Part shown: positions 25,723 to 37,700 of the stretch, in pieces
Numbering within the stretch: position 1 is the stretch's first letter
Layout of the letters: every line of letters starts with the position of its first letter
DNA from: Synechocystis salina LEGE 00031
GTDB taxonomy: Bacteria > Cyanobacteriota > Cyanobacteriia > Cyanobacteriales > Microcystaceae
Direction: 5' to 3'
DNA length: 64,000 nucleotides
NCBI RefSeq assembly: GCF_015207985.1
Contig: NZ_JADEVV010000004.1
Span: 55,747-119,746, forward strand
Notes under the pieces: model-generated
The model's input: only the letters and a program-made list of their open reading frames with translations
Databases searched by the model: none
Told to the model about the DNA's origin: nothing
Translations under genes and position numbers: made by a program

Positions 25723-28700
25723 CTAATTCATGGCTATAGAAGTTGGAAAACTAAATTGCAAAATCACATCATTGTAGTCCTGATCACCGCCCCCAACTAT
25801 ATCTTCAAAGCCAAAAAGGTTACTACCAAGACGGGACATTTGACTAATACCACCGGGGTTAGCCTCATTAAAAGAGAAAAGAGCAACGGGGCCAAGATTG
25901 GGATCATTACCGGGATTTTGGTTCAGCACCTCTGCAATGGTGGCGTTGGGAATAATCACCATGCCATACATATTGTTGCCTAATAGGTTAATGGTTTGTT
26001 TTGTTGTGCCAAAGAAACTATCCGGCGCAGTTAAATTTACTCCGGTGAGGGGATTTTGGGCTCGATTTAAAGCGGCCTGGAGGTAACCTATTTCACCTGG
26101 CTTGAGATCAATTTGGCGATCGCCGTTTACATCTAATCCCCCGGTTAAGCTATCCACTTGGTAGAGGGCAATGGCATTGTCATAGACTCCAGCACGACTA
26201 ATGGAGGCTTCGACAGTAACGGTTTGATTTAAAATTCCTGGTACAACCAAAGTTTTGGAGCTAATTTCAGCAGTGACGCCCCCAAAATTGAATTGATGAT
26301 AACCCCGACTATCAGTTTCAACGGTGGGGGAAGTATTAATGGAAAAAGTTGTTTTGCCTCCCTGTTGGCTGTAGAGCATATAGTAACGATTAGCTTCTAG
26401 GTTTGAGTTTTCCAAACTTCCAAAAAATTGCTCTTCGGTTTTGGCCAGCTCTAAGGGATTGGTAAAACTTTCCTGGGCCAGGGTACGGGTAAGGGAGTGA
26501 TTAGATGAACTATCTTGATCCTGAAAAATAACTTGCTTACGAGCGAGGGCCGCAGTTTCATAGCCTGGATCGTTAGGTTGCAAGCCATTGATTGTGCCGT
26601 TTTGATCATCAACCACAATCCAGCCCAGTTCATAGTTTTGGTCAGAACTGCTAATTAACCTTAGTTGTACCTGGCCATCGGCATTGGTGGGAGCCCAGAA
26701 AACCCGATTATTGTTGGTAATTAAACCTGGAATTGTACGACCTAAATAACCCTTCGTTTCCACCAGACCATTGCTTACTCCATCGGCATCTCCCCGATCG
26801 CCGTCTAAAAGGGTAAGCTTGACTCCATGGGGACTGTTTTCACCATCTAGATAACTAAATTTAGCCCCAGTCACATTGTTAGACATTAGGGATTCATAAT
26901 TTCCTGTAAGGGGGTTATAGCTGAAAAAGTCGTTAAATTCTTCGAGGCCACCGACATTTATCTCGGTTTGGCTTTGGCCGCCCTTAGTGGTGGTGGAAAA
27001 GTTGACTATGCCCTCCATTAAACTATTTTCTAACTCCCCCGCCAGATAATTCCAACGGCGGATCTGGGAACCATTGCCATCACCGGCTAGGGAAAACTCT
27101 TGGCTCCAGTTTCCTAACTCTAAACCTTCGTCCAACAAAGAAACTAATAATCCAAATTGGCGATCGCCTGTGTAAATGCCATCATTGGGAATTTCAACTG
27201 TGACTGTTTTACTGGTTTCCCCTGGGCTAAATATTAGTTGCCCCGCCACTGGCAAATAGCGATTACCGGCCTTGCCATCCATATCTTGAGTCAGGTAACT
27301 AACTAAAACATATTTGTCTAGATTTCCCGTCCGTTCAATAACAAAATCCACTGCTTCCCTAACTTCGGTAGCGAGGGGACTAGAAACAAATAATTTGGTG
27401 AGAAGATTGGGGTCAGAAAAATTTGTTAAACCTTGATTGCCGTTAGTCAAATTATTACCATTGCCCACCCCAGCACCACTGGGTAAAATGGGTTGCGGTT
27501 GATTGTGGCTTGGAGCAGTAAAACTAGGGGTTGTTGGTTGATTGACTAATACAACAGCCGCTGAATTATTAGATTTATACTGATAAAATCTTTGCCCATA
27601 TTGATAAATCGTTCCATCGGCACTAAAATCACTGCTCAATTGCAAACTATCACCGCTTTCATCCATCAAAACAACGAGGGTATTATTGCTGGATAAATTA
27701 GTTACCGTTAGGGAATTAAGGGTTAACTGATTCGCTCCATAATCCCGAATATCAATGGTTTCAAAATTCTGTAATCGCAGTCCAGGGGAAAGGGTAGTAA
27801 TATCCCAATTCTGGCCGTTGTAACCCTGCAAAGCCAAAATATCAAACCCCGTGCCCCCATCCAGCCGCCGGAAATAGGTATCACTCACGGCAACCCAATC
27901 ATCGCCGGGGCCGGCATAAACTACATCTAAACCACCCTTGGTGTAAATCTGATCATCCCCTTGCCCAGCCAGAAAACTTTCCCCAGTGGGACTGCCCAGC
28001 ATCACATCATCGCCGATGGTTCCCGTCTGATTAACCGTGTCGTTAAAATCACTGCCAAACAGGACATAACTCAAATTGTCGCCATTGCCAGAATTAACGA
28101 AGGTCTCGCTCCAGAGGCTAGTCAATTGGTTAATGGCTGTCCCTACACCAGCAATGCCATTTTGATCCCAACCTGAACCGTTATAGGGTAAGGCGATCGC
28201 CACTCCGTTTTTTAAACCCACCACAATATCGGGTTGCCCATCCCTTCCCCATTGCACTGACATCTGGGTGACAGGAGAACTCCAGCCAGGATTGTTATCC
28301 GCAACGGTGATCCAACTTGAGCCGTTGTAATATTCAACCCCTCCCTTATCCCCAAAAGCGATCACCACTTGGGGCGTACCGTCACTATTCCATTGCACCG
28401 CCATTTGGCTAATAGGGGGCCCACCCACGGAGCGGAGGTTGGAAAAACCTTGGCCGTCGTAGTAGAAAACTGCGCCATTTTTAAGACTAACTAAGACCTG
28501 GGGCTGTCCCTCAGTGCTCCATTGCACCGATAGTTGGGTGACAGGAGAACTCCAGCCTGGCTTGGGATTTTCCAGGTATGTCCAGCTTGAGCCGTTATAG
28601 TAGCGAACACCGCCATCATCGCCAACGGCGGTAACAATCTGAGGATTGCCATTGGCCTGCCATAGCACCGCCATATGGGTTATGGGATAAGCAGGGTCAT

Positions 28701-31700
28701 TTGAATCACTTCCGTTGTTGTATTCTAGGGTCTGCAAGGACGAATTGGCGCCGTTGTAATATTGCACTTGACTTTGGGGCCCTTCAGTTCCTGGCCCCTG
28801 CCCCACGACAATTTGGGGTTGCACATTCCGATCAGGATTCCACTGCACCGCTAATTGACTGATGAGGGGTTCATCAAAGTCTACTGAAATTAGCGGGTTC
28901 GATAACCAATTTGTTCCATCGTAGTAATAACAGCCATAGGAACCGCAGATCACCACCTGGGGGGGGTTATTACCATTCCACTGCACCGCCATTTGAATCA
29001 CTGGCCAAGGCCCATCGGTCAGGGGGGAGATGCCCAATTGTGACCAACTCGAGCCGTTGTACCACCACACTTCGCCGTTGACTAACCCCACCACAACTTG
29101 GGGCACACCACTGGCATTCTCTTGCACAACCATCGAAATCACGGCAGGATCGCTATTCCCGCTATTGATTTGTTGACCGTTGTACCAAATTCGCCCTTTG
29201 TCATCCCCAATGACAGTGTTTTGGGAAAGTTGAGTTTCATAATTGCCCGGAGCGCCTATCACCACATCGTCAAAGCCATCCCCATTCACATCACTGCCGC
29301 CACTAATGGCAAAACCGGCCTGGGCATCGGGTAAACCATTGACTAGAAAACCATAGAAGCTACTACTTTGATTTTGATTAGCGCCGAGTTGCCCTAAATC
29401 AAAGGGCTGATTGCTCCAATTATTGCCGCCGAATACAACGAACACACTGCCCTGATCATCATTGGCCGTCACTGTAAAGGGGGAACTAATTAACAGATCA
29501 TCAAAGCCATCCCCATTCACATCTCCAGCTTGGGCAATTTCAGATAAGAAAAAGGGACTTTGTTGGTTACTCACCGTTGTGAACGGCGCCGCGAGGATGA
29601 CATCGGGTTGGGAACTGTTAGTTAACCCCTGAAGTGAGCCGTAATAAATGAAAACACCTCCTTGATTGCCAGCCTGGTCTAAACGGGTCGGATCGCCAAG
29701 GGTTGCAGCGTAGTAGTTGGAAGCTAGTACAGCCAAGTCGGCGATGCCATCACCGTTAAAGTCACCAATATTCACCAATTGATTAGCCCCGGCCAGGGTA
29801 TCAATCACCGAAGCGGTGGTGGGGTTGGGCAACAGAGAAAAAGTGCCAGCAGTGGAAATTTGTCCCGCTATTTTTCTCTGGTCACTGCCAATGGCAATTT
29901 CTGGGATTCCATCACCATTGAGATCAACCCCTGTAGCTGAGGTTGGCGCTTCGGTATAATCAATCTTGGTAAAATTGTTTAGACTACCAGGGGCGTTACC
30001 CCAGGCTACCTGATTGCCGTTATCTCCCCACAACAGGACATCATCATAACCATCGCCGTTGTAGTCGCCAATGGCCATGGATTTGGTTACGCCCCCCACC
30101 TGGCTGATAACCACAGGCGCGGTACTAGAGGTAATACTTAATGTTTTTAAATCTCCCAGATTAGTATTGCCTAGAACAACATAGAAATTACCGTTATTAG
30201 CGAGAATTCCGACATCATGGAAACCATCACCGTTGAAATCTCCCAAGCTAATCACTTCTTCCAGATTGGCATCGGGAACCGAAATGACTAAGTCGTCACT
30301 ACCACTGGCTGCTGTGAGTAAATCCTGGGTGCTATTGCCAAAAATAATTGCTCCGGCATTATTCCCCCCAGAAAAAATATCTGCAAAGCCATCACCGTTT
30401 ATATCCCCTAAAAACTGAACCAAGCGACCGTTATCAACAATGCTATCCACATAGGGAAGGGGAGACTCGGTTACATAAACGCCTTGGCTTTCTCCGGCAT
30501 AGGCAAAATAAAGTTGGTTAGCCGCTGTAGCTAAAACGGGAAGAATTTGACGAGGTAAACCGACGATCGTCTGGGAAGGAGTCCAATTATTGGAATTGTT
30601 TCCATCCGTGGAGGTGATTACATTGATGTTGCCATCACTATCATTTGTATAGCTTAAATAGAGAGTTTTGCCATCAGTGGTTAAACCTGGTGTTTGGTTA
30701 GCGGGACTGATATTGTCAACTTTATAATCACTCCAAGTTAGATTGGCTAAATCATTACCAGTACCAGAAACAATATAGATAGAGGGAGGATTGGTCGGAT
30801 TACCAATTTGTCCTCCAGTAAGTGCCAAATAGAGCGTATTATCTAAGACCGTGGCGCTCATATCGCTACTAGTTGAGTAGTTACCGCCAACGATTTGATT
30901 GCTATAGATCCAATCTGCTGATGTCAGAGGATTTTGGGCATTAGAATTAGAGTTATCGGAGTAAAAGTAAAGGATACTAGAAGTAGAGTTATCTGCCGTA
31001 AAAAAGAAAAACAGACTATCTTGGTACACCACTAAGGTGGGAGCGGTTGAAGAGAGTCCACCTAGCTGATAGGGACTATTCCAGGTTTCGCCATTATCTG
31101 TGCTACTGGCGACGTATAACCCCTTAGCGGCATCGACATAGGCCAAGTACAAAACATCGTTATAAAAAGCGATTGACGGCGTAAATGCGGTTTGTACATT
31201 ACTAGGTAACGACACGGCTTGACCCCAAGTTTGGCCATCATTGGTGCTACTGGTGAAATGAATCTGTCCGCTACTGTCGGTATAAGCCAAATAGAGCGTG
31301 CCATTATTTGCAATGAGTGCAGGTGATGTTTTCGATGGGGAATTATCGAGGGAATTGCTAAAACGATTGGTTAAGGGACTATTAATCAGATTGCCATCAA
31401 TAACAAAGCCGTTATCAGAGGCAATATCTGAGAGTTTGATACTGCCATCATCTGCCAGCCAAGACTGACCGAAAACCACATAAAACTGTTGGGCGTTGGG
31501 GGCACTGATTAAAAAGCTATCAATGGGAGTGTTATTGGGCCCAGTTTTTCCTGTGATATTGCCTAAGCTAACTACTGCTGTCCCCGCCAGTTGATTGGGC
31601 AGACTGCCATTGAGCAAGAAAATATTTTTGCTGTCAGTACCCGTCACACTGAGGTTAAATTGTTGCCCCACTTCGGACAAATCCAAGGGGCCAAACAATA

Positions 31701-34700
31701 AATAACTCTGGCCTGTGCCGTTGCCGGACTGGGGAGCGGTAATTAAAAAATCCTGGTAACCATCGCCGTTCACATCCCCTGGAGTCATGATGGTCATCCC
31801 GGCTTTCCCCCCAGCAATGCCACCATTGATGGTCAGATGACTGACTTCGTTGAGGGCTTGGTCAGAGCTGGATGCCACAGCCTTGCCCCCACTGAGCACA
31901 TAGACCGCACCGGCACTGCCATTAACTCCTAAGGCTGAAATAGCTAGATCCTGTTGACCGTCCCCATCCAAGTCCGTAAAGTCCCCCAGGGCGATCGCCG
32001 CTCCGGCCAAATAGTTGGCCCCTACTCCATTAGCGGCGGGAACATTGGGCCCGGTGTAGGTAGCAACTTTGCCAAAGGATTGACCACTGGGTTGGGAAAA
32101 AACATGGACTGCCCCAGCGGCGATCGTGGTGGTGTCGGGATAATTGCCTTGATTGCCGGCCGGTAAAGCACTTTTGCCCACCCATTGGTTATTGATGGTT
32201 ACCCCGTAGGTAGAAGAACCAATAAACAAATCGTCGTTGGCATTGTTAGTAAAAGTAAGGGGCCCGCCAGTCGTACGGCGAGAAACTCCCAGGCTATAAC
32301 CCGCCGTTTCCCCAACGGTGACGGTTTGGGCTGGATTTTGGGGATTGGTCAGGCTAAAGCTTGAGCCAATGTGAATCGGCGGAGACAGTTGGCTGGGATT
32401 GCTGGAGAAAACGAGATAGACCTTACCCACTGCGACTCCGCTACTGTTTTGGGCAAAGGGAGCACCAAAGGCAATTTGGGGGCCATTACCAGTGAAATTG
32501 CCGATCGCCACGGAAAAACCGGCCCCGCCCCCGGTATCAATGCCATCAATGACAAAACCTTGATCGCTAGTCCACTGACTGGCATTACTCAGATCAATAA
32601 TTTGCTTTTGATTGTTGAGACTTGTGAGATAACTTCCCTTAATCACATAAATGCGTCCCGTTCCCCCATTGGCATTGGCATCACCAATCACCAAATCGTC
32701 AATGTTATCTCCATCCACATCCCCTGTTACCAAAGCCATGGGTACATCGTTGTTAATGTCCCCTGTATCGTTAATGCCCGTAATTAGTACCCCGTCAGGA
32801 TTACCGGATAAATCAGTGGTGGTTAGCGCATTGGTGGTTTTCTGGCCTAAAACATCACCCCCGGCAAATAAAATTTGGATTGATCCTTTGACCGAGTTAC
32901 CCTGGCTGGTGTAACCCCGATTGCCCACCGCCACATAGGCCAAAGCACCATTACTAAAACCACTGGCTATAACTGCGGCGATCGCCGGATTGTTGGTATT
33001 AACCACAAAACCACTATCCACCAGGGAAAGGGAGGCATCATTGGCTTCTTTTACCGTGGCGATGCCCAACACCTGATTGCCCAAATAATCCAGAGCGTTG
33101 GCAGAGACAGGGCCCCCCTGATTGGGTATAGGGGCCAGGGAAGTAAATTGAACTGGGTTATTTTCTCCTTTTAGGTAAACATTTACTGTGGCAGGGGAGG
33201 TGAGGGGACTACCCTCCGTATCCACAAAAATAGTGAAGGTTTCCGTTGCTCCCATAACCCGATGGGAAAAAGTTACCCCAGGATTCAGGCTATTGAGTAA
33301 ATTGTCCCCAGAAACAAACTCCAACCCAAGCTTTGCACTATCTGTGCTCTCCGCCAGAATTACTCCCACCTGCCAACCCCCTAGGGTTTGACCATTACCA
33401 TTAGTCCCCAGACTCCAAAGTTGACCATCGGACGTAGTCACGGAAAAACCAACAATTTGACTTCCCTGTTGCCCGGTTAAATTAACTTGAAAAATGGTAT
33501 CAGGATTACCGTTGGGGGTGATTTGGGCATTATTGTTAGAACCAGGCTTCGCAGAAACAATATCCCAAATTGGATTGTTAGCCGCCGCTAAAATGGTGGG
33601 AACGACTTCATCAACGGGGTTAATGCTAACGGGACTTTGCCAACTATTACTACTGCTGTCCCAGACGCTATAGTTAGTTTCTGGACCTGCTGTCACCGGG
33701 TCGAAAAAGCGGGCTTGGTAGCGGGAACCAATTTCATTAACCCCCAAAACCCCGTCAATGAGTTGGGAACCAGTTAAATTAAGAAAATTTTCGCCCAGTG
33801 AACTTGGACTAGAACCATTGTCAGTGTGGGAAAGAATCGAATTATAAAAAGCAAATTCATCCAGGTAAACAGGCCCTCCATTCCCCGCCAAAGTTAGGGT
33901 TCCCGACGGGGGCAAATTGGCAAAAGCAATATTCTCCAGACTATCCACCAATTGCCCATCGACGTAAAGGGCAAGAATTTGTTTAACAGGGTCATAGGTT
34001 CCCACCACATAATGCCAATGGTTGGCCGTAATGGCTTCGGTAATCTGGGTATTGCTACCATTATTCAAAGCAAAAATTAAGCTGTCCCCGTTTAAACTCA
34101 GGTCAAATACCCCGGCGAAGTTAGCTAAGCCCACCACTCCCCCGGTAGTTGGCAATTTGAACCAAAATTCCACCGAAAAACCCTGCACAGAAACAGGTAC
34201 TGGGGAGTTGATCGTGACTCCACCGCCGTTGAACAATACTGCTGGATTAAAATCACCCGTATTAGTATTCGTATTTTCCAGGGCTCCCACCTGGTCGAGG
34301 GTATAGCCGCTGGCACTATACGTTCCGTTCCCCTGCAAAGATAATTGACCCTGGTTAATGGCCGTAGTACCACTTAGTTCCCCTAACCTTAGATAAAGCA
34401 AAGGATTTTGCTCCGAAACCAAGTTGCTGTAGGAAGGGGGCGGGCTTTCCGTCCAGAAAATGACCGGTTGCCCATTCAGAGAACTAATGCTTAATTCACT
34501 AAAACTGTTGGGATTGATGCTAGGATTTGCCCCGCCCAAGGTTGTTGGAGCAGTCCAGCTTGTGCCGTTAAAAGTTGCAAACTGAATGGTGGTATGGGGA
34601 TCACCGTTGCTGTTCAGTTGGGTATTTAACCAAGCCGCCAGTAAACTGTCATCGGGGCCGACTCCCAAGGTTACTTTTTGGTCTTGCCCTGGCTGACTAG

Positions 34701-37700
34701 GAAAAATCGGAGCGGCCAAACTCCACTGATTGTCGGGCCCCAAGACCGCATAGTAAATATCTGATTGCTGGGCAGCGGAGGTTATTAAAGCTACTTCATT
34801 GGGACCATAGTTTTGACCAGGAATAGCCTGGACAGATAAAGCTGAAGTATCGACGTTGACCCAAGCCACAACATTTTGGACTGTTTGAGTGCTGGGGTTG
34901 GTATAAAGTATGGCGGCTACATCGGAATTAACGCCGCTAGTCCCAGGAATCGTGGTGATGGAGGAAATGCCACTGTCCCCAAAGGGAGAAAATGCCGTTT
35001 TAATAACGGTGCTGGAACTGGATGCAGTGGTTAAAAAGTTATTAGTGCTGAATTGGGCAACAGTTTGGGGAGTGCTGGCATTGCTGACTAAATTGTTGTC
35101 ACCATTGGAGTTGGGAGTATAGGTGACGGTGACCAATTGGCCTTGACCAATAATCTGATTTAAAACCAGGGTGACGGAAGTATCGTTAACAGTAACGCTA
35201 GTAATATTAATTGGACTATTGACATTGCCATTAACCGTTACCTTAAACTGATCACTGTTGGGAATTTGATTGACGTTTAGGGTCTGATTAAAGGGAATGG
35301 TGAGTAGGTTGGAAAGTATTGATCCTGGCAACGTGGTGGGCGCGGTATTGGATTCACTAGCCAGTTGGATATTATTGCTAAAATCGGGAATCCAAAAGCT
35401 CGTATTGGTGGCATCAGTCAAAGATAAATTAGAGCTAAAATTAATCCCACTTAAACTGTAAGCAACTGCAACAACCTGACTAGCATTAACAGAGTTATTC
35501 AGGGTCAGGGTAACGGTATTTTGAGCTAGGGAAACATTGGTGGGATTAATGCTATTGCCATCGCTGGTTTTAATGACAAATTGGGAGTTACTGGGGGGAT
35601 TAGCTGAGTCATTTTTGAGATTATCGGCAAAAACAAGGTAGATATAATCTCCTTCTGCCAAAACGGAAATGGGAGTAATGGGAGGGCTGTCGCTACTCCA
35701 AGCCAGTAGGATATCCCCTTGACTAGTTAACGCCAGGGCAGGGGAAGTGTCCTGGGCAAAGTCACTGGTTAAATTACTGAGAACAGGTTGGGTTTGAACG
35801 TTGGCAGCGCTGACAAAGGTGCCATTAACCAAACCTCTGGCAGTGGGGGCAGTGCCATTACTGACGGTAAATGCTGTAACAGTATCTTGATTGGCGGTTT
35901 TAAGTTGTTGCTCACCACTGGCATCTGGATTGTACTGGACAGTGTAAATTTCACCAGGGTTAATGACGGTATTGGAAGCAAGGGTTAAAACAATTCTGCT
36001 TTGATTAACTGCTACATCGGTGATGGCAATGGATTGATTACTACTGTTGGTGACCGTAAACCACTGGAGCAATTGATTTTTAAAAGCTAGAATATCTGGA
36101 TCTAAAGGGGCATTAAACGCAATGGTAATCTGTTGATTGTTTTGGGTATAGTCATTGCCTGTGCCACTGGTGGGGTTATAGGTATAAATTATTGTGTCGG
36201 AGGATATAATCGCCACCGCACTGTCTGTAAATGTTCCCAGTTGATTACCAGTGTATTTAACAACAACATTGGCAAAGGGCTGGTCGTTGAGGCTAGTGTA
36301 GGGAATTTCCTGGTTTAATCGTAAAATAACCTCACTAGTGTTACTTTGATTATCAGTTTGAACCACCACACCAAACACAGGAATAGTAGAAATTTGCCCA
36401 TTGGCATTGGTAACAGTGACGGTAAAATCTGTGGGGTTAAGATTAAGATTAGGATCTAGGGATTGAGCAAGGTTAATGGTGAGCAAAAAGCCATCAACAC
36501 TGGCAATATTGTTGGTTTCTGTGGCAGTATTGGTTTGATTATCTTGAGATGAAGAGGACGGAAACGTTTGTGTCCAAGTGGGGAACCCTGCATATCTGGC
36601 ACTGATAATGCCCAGTAAATTAACGTTGATGTTGTAAGGAGCGCCAATGGTAATAGATGAAGGGGTATCCCCTTTGATAGTAAAAGTACCGTCGGCAAAA
36701 AAGCCAATGGAACCAAAAAGCTTAAAAATGTAGGGAATTTCAATACTGCCTTCAAAGCCTAATGTAACGGGAATTCCCACCAGTAAAGATTCCAGTTCCA
36801 CAGAGCTATTTTGATCAATGGAAGCAAATGCCGCTTCCAAATTGGAGAGTAAAGCTAAAATTGCTGTGTCTTGGGAAAAACCAGGCACGAAGGAGAAAGA
36901 ATCGGTAATAAATAAACGGTCTGTATTGCCGCTCAGATCAAGGTATGGTGCTAGGACGGGAAAATAGGAGGCTGGATCCTTGGGGGCAACCTGCCATTGC
37001 AAAGCTACACCGGCATTAAAAAATAAACCGAAATTGGCGCTTAAGCCAACATTTAAAATATTGTCAAAACCAAATAAAGGAATGGACCCCGCTAAACTAG
37101 CTAATGCCCCTCCAGTTTCCAAATAGAGGGGAAATTTACCGTCAGAATTAGCATTACTGTTGCCATAACTATATAAAGAAGACAAAGTAAAAGATACATC
37201 AAAACCATCTTGAGCGCTTTCCCCTAAGGCTCCCCTACCTTGCCTTCTCCATCGATCAAAACGATTACTATCATCACTATTGCCGATGTTTCGCCTTTGT
37301 TTTCTACCCAAAGTTGCCAGGGCATTAAGTAACAATCTGCCATCGGTAGACTCGCCACCGCCAAACAAACTCCATTCAGGATTTTGTCCCGATGAACCTT
37401 GGAGAGAAATAGACAAGATGAGGGGGCCAAAGATTCTTTCTAGAACCTTGTCTGGTTGCTCGCCTAACTTTTTGGCAATTAACAATGACAAGCCATTGAG
37501 ATTGAAATCGCTGGAGGCATTCCAGTTGGCCCCTAGGCCTTGATACTTAGGTTTATTGCCCAGAAATTCCGTTTCTCCTGCACTAAGAATTTCATAATTG
37601 GCGGCAGGGGCATCAAGATTACGCCCCAGATAATTGTATGAATTTTTTTGGTTAGTTGGACGAATAAAAGCAGAGGTGTTGCCATTAATAAACTGATTTT

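Noticed and set aside
28084..29246. The array in giant protein B as a mobile genetic element
   Set aside because: It has no terminal inverted repeats and no recombinase coding, and it keeps the frame perfectly; a domain insertion by recombination is more likely.
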